Positions 29,851 to 38,653 are shown, numbered from the stretch's first letter. The stretch is DNA of 64,000 nucleotides from Vreelandella songnenensis (GCF_003002925.1 NZ_PVTK01000001.1:124001-188000), one strand, 5' to 3'. A program made the numbers and translations. Notes: generated by a model not told the origin, from the sequence alone.

Positions 29851-29866
29851 CGCCTGACGGCAGGCG
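29851..29866 (-). other. Hairpin in the htpG 5' leader
   Basis: CGCCTG-ACGG-CAGGCG forms a 6-bp perfect stem with a tetraloop, located between the predicted heat-shock transcription start (near 29880) and the htpG start codon. It could affect leader stability or translation; no known RNA thermometer class is recognised. Confidence 0.4.
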
Positions 29867-29886
29867 CAAAAATTCGTGTGAACTGA

Positions 29887-29914
29887 ATATGGGGATAAGC
29901 GGTGCGATTTCAAG
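29887..29914 (-). promoter_or_regulatory. Sigma-32 (heat-shock) promoter of htpG
   Basis: On the minus strand, CTTGAAA (29908-29914) is followed after 13 nt by CCCCATAT (29887-29894), an exact match to the heat-shock consensus CTTGAAA-N11-16-CCCCATNT. Transcription would start near 29880, leaving a leader of about 69 nt before htpG. The -35 element overlaps the last codons of the upstream DUF1232 gene, which ends at 29910. Confidence 0.88.
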
Positions 29915-30257
29915 AAGGTGTGTGTGCAGAAGTGGCAATATCGATATTGCCATTTTTCCAGTTGCGGTAATCTGCCAGACGCTGATCGATACGGTTGAGC
30001 AGCCAGCCAACGATGACGACATCGTCGATAAGACCAATGAAGACGATAAAATCGGGGATAAGATCAAACGGCATGGCAAGATAGGCAAGCGCCAGCGCCA
30101 TCATGCCAAAGGCCGACCAGGGTACGGGACGAAAGCGGCCCGCGATGACATCGCGAGTCATGGGCACGAAGATCTTGAGCGCTCGGCCAATACGCTTGAC
30201 TGCCCACACGCGGGATTTAAGTCGACGAAATAACCACCAAGTGGATAATCGAGCCAT
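29910..30257 (-). CDS. DUF1232 (YkvA-family) membrane protein
   Basis: The 115-residue product belongs to the DUF1232 family of small membrane proteins without an assigned biochemical role. The defining segment is AMPFDLIPDFIVFIGLIDDVVIVGWLLNRI (about residues 60-90), forming one or two hydrophobic helices after a basic N-terminus rich in Arg. The ATG at 30257 has GGAGG about 11 nt upstream; a TTG at 30275 would sit on top of that site and is less likely. It is divergent from slt and ends within the htpG promoter, so its transcription could interfere with htpG. Confidence 0.8.
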   Translation of the reverse strand: MARLSTWWLFRRLKSRVWAVKRIGRALKIFVPMTRDVIAGRFRPVPWSAFGMMALALAYLAMPFDLIPDFIVFIGLIDDVVIVGWLLNRIDQRLADYRNWKNGNIDIATSAHTPS

Positions 30258-30357
30258 CGTAATTGAATCCTCCAAGTGTCACGATTGTCTGAACAATATT
30301 TGACCATTTAGTTCACTATAGCGGATGTGAATCCGTCAGCGATCAAGAGAGAGTGCT

Positions 30358-32307
30358 ATGCAGGCATCGCCATTTCGAACTCCCTTTCGCGCGCTTTGCG
30401 CGGCCTTGTTAGTGGGCTTGCCCGCCGTGTCGTGGGGCGCTTCCGATACCGCCATGCGCGATGCGCTGGAAGCAGCGCGCCAACAGCAGTGGAACCGCGT
30501 GGATGAACGCGCCATCGAGGGCCATGTGCTCAGCGGCTACGTCGAGTACCATCGGCTGCGCAATCAATTGCCCAACCTGTCGCCCGGCCAGGTTCAAGGC
30601 TTTATCGACCGGCATGGCGACTCGCCGCTTTCAGAGTGGCTGCGTGGCCAGGCCATTGCCAAGTACGGCCATGCGGGCCGTTACAGCGATTTACTGGCTG
30701 TGGCTGACGGCGAGCCTGCTGGCACTGCGCGCCAGTGCTACTACTACGCTGCACTGCTGGATTCACAGCCCCAGGCCGCTTCCGAGGCGGGCCTTGCCCT
30801 GTGGCTTGAAGGCAATTCTCAACCGGATGCCTGCGACCCGCTTTTCAATCGCTTGCGTGCCAACGGCACTATCGATGAAGCGGCTATCTGGGATCGCAAG
30901 ATGCTCGCCTGGCAAGCCGGTGAAGCAGGCCTGTCGACGTATTTAAGCAGCCAGCTCAGCGGTCAATGGCAAACGGCCATCGAAACCGCTGATCGGGTAA
31001 GCAGCCAGACGCGGGCGATTCTCTCCGCACCTGCCTGTCTTGGCCCAGAGTGCAAGGCCACTGCGGCCTTTTATCAGGCCGCCATGCAGCGCTTTACCCG
31101 CGAAGATACGCCCGCCGCGCTGGCCGCTTGGCAAACCATGGCTCCCAACCTGAACCTGATGCCCGATGACCGCCAGGTTATTGAAGAAGAACTCGCGTTT
31201 TACGCGCTGGTGCGTGATGTACCCGGGGCGATCAGCTGGGTAGACAGCGTTCTCCCTTCGCTTGAAAGCGAGCGCGTGCTTGAACTTCGCGTACGCCGCG
31301 CCCTGGCCGAGCGCCGCTGGCAGGACGTGATACGCTGGATTGCGGCCATGCCTGCCGGGCAGCAGGAGAACAGCCGCTGGCAGTACTGGCTGGCGCGCGC
31401 CAACGAGCAGCTGGGCAATCAGGATGCTGCCACCGCTCGCTATCGCCAGGCGGCCGAGGACCGTAGCTTCTTCGGCTTTGCGGCGGCTGAAAAGCTGGGC
31501 CAGCCTTACCAGCTCAACCTGGAGCGCAACCATTTCGACGATGCCTCCCGCGAGCGCACCGCGCAGCTACCTGCGGTACAGCGTACCGAGGCACTGCTGC
31601 GCATTGGTGAAGACGGCCTGGCCAACAGCGAGTGGCTCTACGCGGTGCAAAACGGCTCGCATCAACAGGCCCGCGCACTGGCTGACTACGCCGACCACCA
31701 GCAGTGGCACGCGCGCCTGGTGCAGACCACCATTGCCGGCAACATGTGGGATGCGCTGGACTGGCGCTTTCCGCAGGCCTACCGCGACAGTTTCATGCAC
31801 TGGGGTAATCAGACCGGCGTGGACCCCTACCTGTTGATGGCCATCACCCGTCGTGAAAGCGCCTACAACCCGGTAGCGCTGTCGCCGGCCGGTGCACGTG
31901 GGCTTATGCAGCTGATGCCGGGCACAGCGACCCTGGTAAGCCGCCAACTGGGTATCAGCGACCCGGGGCCTTACGGCATTCTCGACCCTGAACTCAATAT
32001 TCGCCTGGGCAGCACTTACCTGCGCGACAAGCTGAATCGCTACCAGGGTAACCGGCTGGCCGCTGCTGCGGCCTATAACGCAGGCCCGGGGCGTGTGGAT
32101 CAGTGGCTGGGCAGTGGAATGGAGTCGTTTGACCTGTTCGTGGAAAGCATTCCCTTCCGGGAAACCCGCGACTATGTACAGGCGGTACTCAGCTACCGGG
32201 TCATCTTTGAAAGTCTGGCCAATGGCGGCAATAGTGAAGGCGTTTCGTTACTCAGCGAAAACGAGCAGCAGGTGCGCTATGACCGCGCCCTGCTGGCCCG
32301 GCGCTAA
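30358..32307 (+). CDS. slt: Soluble lytic murein transglycosylase (Slt70 type)
   Basis: Slt cleaves glycan strands of peptidoglycan to 1,6-anhydro products. The 649-residue precursor has a signal peptide (cleavage near residue 27, SWGAS). A large helical superhelix domain (about 30-450) is followed by a linker and the C-terminal lysozyme-like SLT domain. The catalytic Glu is in TRRESAYNP (Glu500), followed by SPAGARGLMQLMPGTA and the AAAAYNAGPGRVDQWL motif. Length and layout match E. coli Slt70. It is monocistronic and converges with a LysE-type gene. Confidence 0.96.
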   Translation: MQASPFRTPFRALCAALLVGLPAVSWGASDTAMRDALEAARQQQWNRVDERAIEGHVLSGYVEYHRLRNQLPNLSPGQVQGFIDRHGDSPLSEWLRGQAIAKYGHAGRYSDLLAVADGEPAGTARQCYYYAALLDSQPQAASEAGLALWLEGNSQPDACDPLFNRLRANGTIDEAAIWDRKMLAWQAGEAGLSTYLSSQLSGQWQTAIETADRVSSQTRAILSAPACLGPECKATAAFYQAAMQRFTREDTPAALAAWQTMAPNLNLMPDDRQVIEEELAFYALVRDVPGAISWVDSVLPSLESERVLELRVRRALAERRWQDVIRWIAAMPAGQQENSRWQYWLARANEQLGNQDAATARYRQAAEDRSFFGFAAAEKLGQPYQLNLERNHFDDASRERTAQLPAVQRTEALLRIGEDGLANSEWLYAVQNGSHQQARALADYADHQQWHARLVQTTIAGNMWDALDWRFPQAYRDSFMHWGNQTGVDPYLLMAITRRESAYNPVALSPAGARGLMQLMPGTATLVSRQLGISDPGPYGILDPELNIRLGSTYLRDKLNRYQGNRLAAAAAYNAGPGRVDQWLGSGMESFDLFVESIPFRETRDYVQAVLSYRVIFESLANGGNSEGVSLLSENEQQVRYDRALLARR

Positions 32308-32335
32308 TCTTTCGGCTTTTACCTTGAGCGCCCGG

Positions 32336-32992
32336 TCAAACCGGGCGCTGCTCCATGGCCAGGCGAATACCAAAGGCTATCAGTACCGATCCCGTGGCCG
32401 CATTCAGGGTCTGGGCAAAGCGCGGGCTTGATAGCCATTTGCCGGCACTGCCTATCATCAGCACCACACCAATCTGCCAGATATTGGCAATCACGAAATG
32501 TACGCTTGCAAGCCAGAGCGACTTCGACAGCGCCGGGTCCCCCGGAGAAATGAACTGTGGCAGGAAGGCCATGTAAAACACGATGGTCTTGGGGTTGAGC
32601 ACATTGGAAAGCAGCCCCTCTTTTACCGGCTGCCATAGGGAAACGGTGCTCTTCACCCCCGCGACACCTTGCACCGGTAAAGGCTGACCGCGCCGTGCGG
32701 CTAGAAGGCTTGTCACCCCCAGCCATACAAGATATCCCGCCCCGACAAGCTTCAGCAGATGAAAGGCCCAGGCCGACTGCAGCAGAATCAGCGAAATGCC
32801 CAGTGCCGAAATGGTCGCATGCACAAACAGGCCGCAGCAGATCGCCACACTGGTGATTACACCGTCACGAACCCCACCCCGCGCGGTATTGCGAATGACC
32901 AGCAGCGTATCGACACCAGGCGTAATGGACAGCAGCGTAATGGCAATCAAGAAGGCCACAAACTGCGAATCCATCAGACTCATTAACGTCAT
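32336..32992 (-). CDS. LysE/RhtB-family amino-acid exporter
   Basis: The 218-residue membrane protein belongs to the LysE/RhtB family of amino-acid exporters. It has six hydrophobic segments and the family signature near the N-terminus, SITPGVDTLLVIRNTARGG, followed by LLKLVGAGYLVWLGVTSL and NVLNPKTIVFYMAFLPQF. The substrate cannot be told from sequence; homoserine/threonine-type and other exporters look alike. The start is uncertain among Met codons at 32992, 32983 and 32974, because none has a good ribosome-binding site. Its last bases form a 10-bp hairpin with the slt 3' side (32327-32349). Confidence 0.85.
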   Translation of the reverse strand: MTLMSLMDSQFVAFLIAITLLSITPGVDTLLVIRNTARGGVRDGVITSVAICCGLFVHATISALGISLILLQSAWAFHLLKLVGAGYLVWLGVTSLLAARRGQPLPVQGVAGVKSTVSLWQPVKEGLLSNVLNPKTIVFYMAFLPQFISPGDPALSKSLWLASVHFVIANIWQIGVVLMIGSAGKWLSSPRFAQTLNAATGSVLIAFGIRLAMEQRPV

Positions 32993-33128
32993 AAAAAGGC
33001 ACTCAAAAAGGGGTGAAGAAACTTTAGATCATCACTGGACGATCCATTTTTTTACATCTACATTGTTTTAGCGGGCAGGCACAATGACTGCTTGTCTGAA
33101 CATTATAAGCACGTTAAGGAAACGCATA

Positions 33129-33332
33129 ATGGCAACTGGTACTGTTAAGTGGTTCAACGACACGAAAGGCTTCGGCTTCATCTCTCCCGATGACGGCGGA
33201 GACGATCTGTTTGCCCACTTCTCCGAAATTCAGGCTGAAGGCTTCAAGACCCTGCAAGATGGTCAAAAAGTCAGCTTTGAAGTGACTCAGGGTAAAAAGG
33301 GCCTTCAGGCTTCCAACATTCGTCCTGCCTAA
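33129..33332 (+). CDS. Cold-shock domain protein (CspA family)
   Basis: The 67-residue protein is a single cold-shock domain that binds single-stranded RNA or DNA. The RNP1 motif is KGFGFISPD and RNP2 is DLFAHFSEI, in a chain beginning [19 protein letters not shown] lies 7 nt before the ATG. Codon use is more restricted and the DNA less GC-rich than in neighbouring genes, fitting high expression. Which member of the Csp group this is, and whether it is cold-induced, cannot be decided from sequence. A strong terminator follows, so it is monocistronic. Confidence 0.95.
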   Translation: MATGTVKWFNDTKGFGFISPDDGGDDLFAHFSEIQAEGFKTLQDGQKVSFEVTQGKKGLQASNIRPA

Positions 33333-33349
33333 GCAGCCGCGAATGAAGC

Positions 33350-33376
33350 AAGGCCCGCGTTCAGCGGGCCTTTTTT
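33350..33376 (+). terminator. Intrinsic terminator of the cold-shock gene
   Basis: AAGGCCCGC (33350-33358) pairs with GCGGGCCTT (33364-33372) around a GTTCA loop, followed by a run of T. The A residues on the left are few, so it works mainly for the plus strand. Confidence 0.92.
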
Positions 33377-33404
33377 GTGCGCGTTCTTTATAGGACCGGT
33401 AACC

Positions 33405-34184
33405 TCACTGACCTTCGTTTTCACTCGGCGTCTGCCGTGTGCGCCCATTAGAGCGCGAATCCGCGTCAGTTTCATTATCCAGAATAGCGCCGCGGCTACG
33501 GCTATCGTCATGCTCGCGCTCGATCTCCTTGAACTGCTCTTCAAGGCGCTGCTGCGCCTCTTCAAAGCGCCGCTCGGTATCCTCGATCAATGCTTCTACA
33601 TCGGTGGCTTCAAGGTTATCGTCCAGGCGCGTGCTTTCGGGCAGGCTGCTTTCGACCTCCCAGTCCGTGGTAAAGGTTTCTTCATCCACGGCTGGCCGCT
33701 CAGCGTCCTGCTGCTCGACTTCCTGAAACTGCTCTTCCAGGCGACGCTGCGCTTCTTGAAAGCGCTGCTCGGTTTCGGCAATCATGTCATCAACATCCGA
33801 GCGCGTGGCCTCGCCCGGCATGGCACCGCCTTCCTCCAGTACGTCATCGGGGTCGGCTGCCAGCGTATCCTCATTGGCGGTGACCTCTTCAGCCACGCTT
33901 TCATCGCGTGCGGCCGGGTCGGTTTGCATATCGCCGCGTAGCGACTCGGCACGCTCCAGCTCTTCAGCAGCCTGGCGCGCCTCGACATCATCTTCCATCT
34001 CGTCGGGGCTTGGCATCTCGGCTGCATTCTCGGCGGCTGCCGGGGCTTCCTGCTCCTGCACCACTTCATCATCGGCCACCGATGATTCGTCAGGCGCTAC
34101 ATTGGCCTCTTCCTGGGAATCTCCGCAGGCGCTGAGCAACAGCGACAGCGCCGCAACAGCGGGTATCCATAGACGATTAACCAT
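33405..34184 (-). CDS. Acidic lipoprotein with duplicated coiled-coil module
   Basis: I do not recognise a named family. The 259-residue product has a lipoprotein signal (WIPAVAALSLLLSAC, lipobox LSAC with Cys20) and residue 22 is Asp, which in enterobacteria would favour inner-membrane retention. The mature part is strongly acidic and low in hydrophobic residues. Residues 130-159 and 195-224 are two copies of a 30-residue helical module sharing ERRF-EAQ-RLEEQF-E. A weaker match occurs near 67-82. The start at 34184 is set by AAGGAGAGGG. It follows the YegS-type kinase gene by 37 nt on the same strand and may be co-transcribed. A structural or scaffolding envelope role is a guess. Confidence 0.72.
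   Translation of the reverse strand: MVNRLWIPAVAALSLLLSACGDSQEEANVAPDESSVADDEVVQEQEAPAAAENAAEMPSPDEMEDDVEARQAAEELERAESLRGDMQTDPAARDESVAEEVTANEDTLAADPDDVLEEGGAMPGEATRSDVDDMIAETEQRFQEAQRRLEEQFQEVEQQDAERPAVDEETFTTDWEVESSLPESTRLDDNLEATDVEALIEDTERRFEEAQQRLEEQFKEIEREHDDSRSRGAILDNETDADSRSNGRTRQTPSENEGQ
33513..33797. repeat. Intragenic duplication in the acidic lipoprotein gene
   Basis: Positions 33708-33797 and 33513-33602 encode the two copies of a 30-residue charged helix (residues 130-159 and 195-224), 195 bp apart. At the protein level about two thirds of positions are identical and most others are conservative. The DNA copies have diverged at third codon positions, which suggests an old duplication kept by selection. 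Confidence 0.75.
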
Positions 34185-34221
34185 TTCCCTCTCCTTGAAT
34201 AACTCGTTTAAAGACCGCGCA

Positions 34222-35181
34222 TCAATGCCGATCGTTGGTCGACAAAAGCGCACAGCCTTCGGGTAACAGTACGCGCAGTGCCAAGGGCACCACTTCGGCG
34301 CTAAAGCGGTCGTACTGACACGCCTCGCCATCCAGCGTCAGCGGCCAGGCCGGGTCGTCGCGCTGGGTAGTGACGGTGAGCTGGGTCGCCGTAAAATAGC
34401 GCACGAATTCGCCGTTTGCCGGAAAGCTCTGCAGCTCGCTCACCAGCGTCGGCAGCTCGGTCACCGAGCTGAAATCCCGAACCAGCAGTATATCGAGACG
34501 CCCATCGTCGAGCTTGGCGCGGGGCGCCAGCACCTGGCCGCCACCGGACTGGCGGCCGTTGCCGATGGCCAGCAGCAGCAGCGATGCCGCTTCTTCCTGA
34601 TCACTCCAGTGCAACGTGCCGCGATAGCTGCGATGCCGCCAGGCCTTGAGGGCGCCCATCAGCGAATAGGCACCGCCTCCCAGCAACCGCTTGAGCGTCT
34701 TGGGGGTCGTGGAGGTGATTTCAGCGCCAAACCCGCCGGTGGTCATGTTGACGTAGTACTTGGTGGAACTCGCCTCGCCCTCCTCGGCGGTGACGCGCAC
34801 TACATCGACGGGATAGGCATTCAGCGTCATCGCCGCCGCAAGCGCAGGCCCCGGCTCCAGCGGTAGCCCGGTTGAGGTAGCAAAATCGTTGGCACTTCCC
34901 AGCGGCACGATACCCAGCGCCGGGCGCTTGTCATGGGCCACGCGCATCAAGCCATTGACCACCTCATTGACCGTACCATCCCCACCGCAGGCAATGACAT
35001 GCGTGATACCCGCGTCAAACGCCTCTTCGGCAAATTGCGCCGCATCGCCGCCTTCCCAGGTCGAGCGTACGGTAATATGCATCCCTGCGTTGCGCTGCTC
35101 TTCAACAGCGTCGCGTAATGCCGGGTTACCGGCAGACTTACCGTTCACAATAAGTAAAAAACGCTGCTGTGAGTCTTTCAC
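34222..35181 (-). CDS. YegS-type diacylglycerol/lipid kinase
   Basis: The 319-residue protein has the DAGK catalytic domain: the N-terminal LLIVNGKSAGNPALRDAV, the nucleotide-binding loop ACGGDGTVNEVVNGLM, and LGSANDFATSTGLPLEP. The C-terminal beta domain contains NMTTGGFGAEI and DGRLDILLVRDF. This matches the YegS/BmrU lipid kinases; the true lipid substrate in this group is mostly unsettled. No ATG fits: GTG at 35181 has AAGGA 8 nt upstream, and TTG at 35184 is the alternative. It lies 37 nt downstream of pepN on the same strand. Confidence 0.88.
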   Translation of the reverse strand: MKDSQQRFLLIVNGKSAGNPALRDAVEEQRNAGMHITVRSTWEGGDAAQFAEEAFDAGITHVIACGGDGTVNEVVNGLMRVAHDKRPALGIVPLGSANDFATSTGLPLEPGPALAAAMTLNAYPVDVVRVTAEEGEASSTKYYVNMTTGGFGAEITSTTPKTLKRLLGGGAYSLMGALKAWRHRSYRGTLHWSDQEEAASLLLLAIGNGRQSGGGQVLAPRAKLDDGRLDILLVRDFSSVTELPTLVSELQSFPANGEFVRYFTATQLTVTTQRDDPAWPLTLDGEACQYDRFSAEVVPLALRVLLPEGCALLSTNDRH

Positions 35182-35218
35182 CAATGCATTCCTTTCATGG
35201 TTGAAGGGCTGGTACTGC

Positions 35219-37855
35219 TCACGCCAGCGCTTTTGCGACTACCTCGTATACATTAGAAGATAGCGGCTCTTGCTTGATCCGCTCAAGCTGGTGACGCATG
35301 AGCGCCTGGCGCGCTTCGTCAAACCGCTGCCAGCGGGTAAGCGGAGTCACCAGCCGCGCGGCGATTTCGGGATTCAGACGGTTAAGCTCGATGACGACAT
35401 CGGCCAGTAGTGCATATCCCTTTCCATCCAGGCGATGGAAGTTGACTCGATTCTGCGCAAAAGCGCCCACCAACGCACGTACTTTGTTGGGGTTGCGAAG
35501 TGAAAACGCCGGGTGCTGCATCAAAAACTCCACCCGCTCGAGTACATCAGGCTGCGGCCTGGTCACCTGAATGGTAAACCACTGATCCATTACCAACGGA
35601 TCATGCGCCCACTTTTCACCAAACGCCTTGAGTGCCGGGCCGGAAAGGTCGTCGCGGTCGCTGTGCACCAGAAGCGTAAGCGCATGACGCACGTCGGTCA
35701 TGTTGTGCTTGGCCGCCACCTGCTCCTGGCAGAAAGCGATGGCCTGATCATCCTCAATCGCCATCAAGTAGCCAAGCGCTACGTTCTTGAGGCTGCGCTT
35801 GGCGATTTGTTCAGGCGTAGGCGCATAGGGCTCGTCCGAGCGATTGGCTTCAAAGACCGCCATGAACTCATCACGCAGCGCAAATGCCAGTGATTGACGC
35901 ACGAATTCCCGCGCCGCGTGGATGGCATCCACATCCACAATGGGCTGCTGCTCGGCAATGTAAGCTTCTGAGGGCAGGGTCAGCATCTCGGCCAGCACGG
36001 CCTTGTCTGCACTTGCTCCGGCCCCGGTCAGCAATGTTTTAAAGGCGTCCGTCACTCGCGTATCCATGACTTTTTCAACGCCATTGCGATGAGCGGCGAT
36101 CAGGTCATCCAGCGCCAGCATGGCCAGGCGCTGACCGGCATCCCAGCGGTTGAAACCGTCGCTGTCGTGCGTCAGCAGAAACGCAAGATCCTCGCGGGAG
36201 TAGGGAAAATGCATTTTTACCGGCGCCGAGAAATCGCGCAGCAATGACGGCACCGGCGCCTCGGCCACATCGGTAAATACGAAAGTCTGCTCGTCGTCAC
36301 GCAGGTGGACGACGGCATCCTTGCCTAGCTTCTCGCCTGCCAGGGTCAGCGTCAGATCCTGCCCGGACTTGGTGCCGACAAGCCCCATCCGCACCGGGAT
36401 ATGCAGCGGCTGCTTTTGAGTCTGCCCCGGCGTTGCCGGAGTGCGCTGACGCAGGGTGAGATGATATTCGCTATGGGCGTAGTCATATTCACCGTAGGCA
36501 TCGATTTCCGGCGTACCGGCCTGAGAGTACCAGCGCATGAACTGACCGAGGTCTTCACCGGACGCCTCGGCCATGCAGTTCACGAAGTCTTCAATCGTGA
36601 CCGCCTGGCCATCGAAACGCTCGAAGTAGGTATCGGCGCCGCGGCGAAAAGCATCCCACCCGACCAGATTACACAGCATGCGTACAACCTCAGCGCCCTT
36701 CTCGTAGATGGTCAGGGTGTAGAAGTTGGTGATTTCGATATAGTGATCCGGGCGTACCGGGTGCGCCGTGGGGCCTGCATCTTCGGCGAACTGGGCAGTG
36801 CGGAAAAAAGACACGTCTTCGATTCGTTTGACCGGCGCCGAGTTGGTATCGGCGGAAAAGCACTGGTCGCGAAAGACCGTGAAGCCCTCTTTCAACGATA
36901 GCTGGAACCAGTCGCGGCAGGTGACACGGTTGCCCGACCAGTTGTGAAAATATTCGTGGGCCACGATGCCTTCGACATTCTGAAACGCGGCATCGGTGGC
37001 GGTATCCGGGTGAGTCAGCACGGCGGCGGAGTTGAAGATGTTCAGCCCCTTGTTTTCCATGGCGCCCATGTTGAAGTCGTTGACTGCCACGATCATGAAC
37101 AGGTCGAGATCGTACTCGCGGCCGTAGGTCTGCTCATCCCAGGTCATGGAACGCTTGAGCGACGCCATGGCGTGCTCGGTTTTATCCAGGTTCTCCTTCT
37201 CGACCCAGATCTGTAGCGTCACGTTGCGCCCGCTCATGGTCGTGAAAGTATCTTCGACCTTGTGCAGATTGCCCGCCACCAGAGCAAACAGGTAGCAGGG
37301 CTTGGGATGCGGGTCGTCCCATTTTACGAAGTGGCGGCCATTTTCAAGCTCGCCCCGCTCTACCGGGTTGCCATTGGCCAGCAGCACTGGTTCGCGCTGG
37401 GCGTCCCCGATCACCGTAACGGTAAAGGTCGCCATGACATCCGGGCGGTCCGGGTAGAAGGTAATCCGCCGAAAACCTTCCGCCTCGCACTGGGTGCAAT
37501 ACATGCCGCTTGACTGGTACAGACCTTCCAGCGCCGTGTTCGCACTGGGGGCGATTTCGACCTCGCTCTCGAGGCTGAAGCTGGCCGGCACGGCATGAAT
37601 TTCAAGGCCGTGATCATCCAAGCGATACTCGGATTCAGTGAGCGGCGTGCCGTCAATGGCAAGCGAAATCAATGTCAGATGCTCGCCCTCGAGCACCAAC
37701 GGCGCCTTGCCATCGGCCTGGTCGTTGCGTTCAATCAATAATCGCGCTTTTACACGGGTGGCGGCAGGGTCAAGATCAAACGTCAGCTCGGTATGGGTAA
37801 CGCGATAGGCGGGCGGCTGGTAGTCGCTTAAATAAACCGGCTGCGGATCAGACAT
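35219..37855 (-). CDS. pepN: PepN, alanyl (M1) aminopeptidase
   Basis: PepN is the main cytoplasmic aminopeptidase and removes N-terminal residues from peptides. The 878-residue protein is a bacterial M1 family member. The exopeptidase motif GAMENKGLN precedes the zinc site HEYFHNWSGNRV (HExxH near residue 298), with the third ligand Glu in LSLKEGFTVFRD. It ends in the long helical C-terminal domain. The ATG at 37855 (MSDPQPVYLSDYQPP) has AGGAG 10 nt upstream; the open frame extends 53 codons beyond without support. It lies downstream of yajQ and upstream of the YegS-type gene. Confidence 0.97.
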   Translation of the reverse strand: MSDPQPVYLSDYQPPAYRVTHTELTFDLDPAATRVKARLLIERNDQADGKAPLVLEGEHLTLISLAIDGTPLTESEYRLDDHGLEIHAVPASFSLESEVEIAPSANTALEGLYQSSGMYCTQCEAEGFRRITFYPDRPDVMATFTVTVIGDAQREPVLLANGNPVERGELENGRHFVKWDDPHPKPCYLFALVAGNLHKVEDTFTTMSGRNVTLQIWVEKENLDKTEHAMASLKRSMTWDEQTYGREYDLDLFMIVAVNDFNMGAMENKGLNIFNSAAVLTHPDTATDAAFQNVEGIVAHEYFHNWSGNRVTCRDWFQLSLKEGFTVFRDQCFSADTNSAPVKRIEDVSFFRTAQFAEDAGPTAHPVRPDHYIEITNFYTLTIYEKGAEVVRMLCNLVGWDAFRRGADTYFERFDGQAVTIEDFVNCMAEASGEDLGQFMRWYSQAGTPEIDAYGEYDYAHSEYHLTLRQRTPATPGQTQKQPLHIPVRMGLVGTKSGQDLTLTLAGEKLGKDAVVHLRDDEQTFVFTDVAEAPVPSLLRDFSAPVKMHFPYSREDLAFLLTHDSDGFNRWDAGQRLAMLALDDLIAAHRNGVEKVMDTRVTDAFKTLLTGAGASADKAVLAEMLTLPSEAYIAEQQPIVDVDAIHAAREFVRQSLAFALRDEFMAVFEANRSDEPYAPTPEQIAKRSLKNVALGYLMAIEDDQAIAFCQEQVAAKHNMTDVRHALTLLVHSDRDDLSGPALKAFGEKWAHDPLVMDQWFTIQVTRPQPDVLERVEFLMQHPAFSLRNPNKVRALVGAFAQNRVNFHRLDGKGYALLADVVIELNRLNPEIAARLVTPLTRWQRFDEARQALMRHQLERIKQEPLSSNVYEVVAKALA

Positions 37856-37932
37856 AGTGCGTAGCTCCTGTGGTAAACGATTGTTGAAGGTCGGGAATCG
37901 GGCAACGCGGCGGCGCTGCCCTTGTATGTTTA

Positions 37933-37975
37933 GTCGCGAATAGTTGCTGTCGCGAATAGACTCAGTCGCGGAAGT
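37933..37975. repeat. 16-bp-period direct repeats between yajQ and pepN
   Basis: GTCGCGAATAG occurs exactly at 37933-37943 and 37949-37959. A degenerate third copy (GTCGCGGAAG) at 37965 runs into the yajQ stop region, giving three units at 16-bp spacing. The period equals that of the unrelated repeat between kdsD and kdsC. Confidence 0.7.
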
Positions 37976-38447
37976 TGTCGAACTGCAGCGGCAATTCGGG
38001 GCCTTCTTCGCCACGCAGCAAGGCCATCACGCTTTGAAGGTCGTCGCGCTTCTTGCCGGTCACACGGACTTTCTCGCCCTGGATCTGCGCCTGTACCTTG
38101 AGCTTGCTTGCCTTGATACGCTTGACCACATCCTTGGCTTCGGCCTGATCAAGCCCCTGCTTGAGTACCACTTCCTGGCGGGCCTTTACACCGGAAAGCT
38201 CCGGGTCCTTGATATCCATGCAGCGCGCATCGATACCCCGTGCAATCAATCGGCCGCGCAGTACGTCCAGCATCTGCTTGAGCTGAAAATCAACCTCGGC
38301 CTCCAGCTGGACTTTCTCACCTTCAAGGGCAAAGCTTGCGTCAACGCCTTTGAAATCAAAGCGTGACTGTACTTCACGATTGGCCTGGTCAATGGCATTG
38401 GTAGCTTCGTGCTGATCAAATTCCGAGACGATATCAAATGAGGGCAT
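37962..38447 (-). CDS. yajQ: YajQ-family nucleotide-binding protein
   Basis: The 161-residue protein belongs to the YajQ family (DUF520): it begins [11 protein letters not shown], continues [20 protein letters not shown], and ends [18 protein letters not shown], all standard for the family. Homologues bind nucleotides or RNA, and in Xanthomonas and Pseudomonas a member binds cyclic di-GMP. Which ligand applies here is not visible. AGGA lies 8 nt upstream of the ATG. It is upstream of pepN on the same strand and divergent from cobO. Confidence 0.95.
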   Translation of the reverse strand: MPSFDIVSEFDQHEATNAIDQANREVQSRFDFKGVDASFALEGEKVQLEAEVDFQLKQMLDVLRGRLIARGIDARCMDIKDPELSGVKARQEVVLKQGLDQAEAKDVVKRIKASKLKVQAQIQGEKVRVTGKKRDDLQSVMALLRGEEGPELPLQFDNFRD

Positions 38448-38653
38448 GACAGTTATCCTAGCAAGACATGACTCGTTATTTTAGAGCAGCAAGCCCCCTA
38501 CCGGCTAATCCTGTTGCCGATTCGTTCCAAAAATTCCACATGCGTTAGTCAAAAACACCCCGCGGCACCCGCTTTATCCGCCGGCTACGCATTATCAGCC
38601 ACATACCGTAACCTATAGGCGTGTTAATCGACCGACGCGGTACAGGAGCAACG

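Noticed and set aside
32327-32349. 10-bp hairpin between slt and the LysE-type gene as a terminator
   Set aside because: The stem is perfect, but neither strand has a T-tract after it and it includes the LysE stop codon; it is not a standard intrinsic terminator.
33077-33092. Second possible sigma-54 site (AGGCACAATGACTGCT) upstream of the cold-shock gene
   Set aside because: The GG/GC spacing is right, but three consensus bases differ and a cold-shock gene is not an expected RpoN target, so it is not called.
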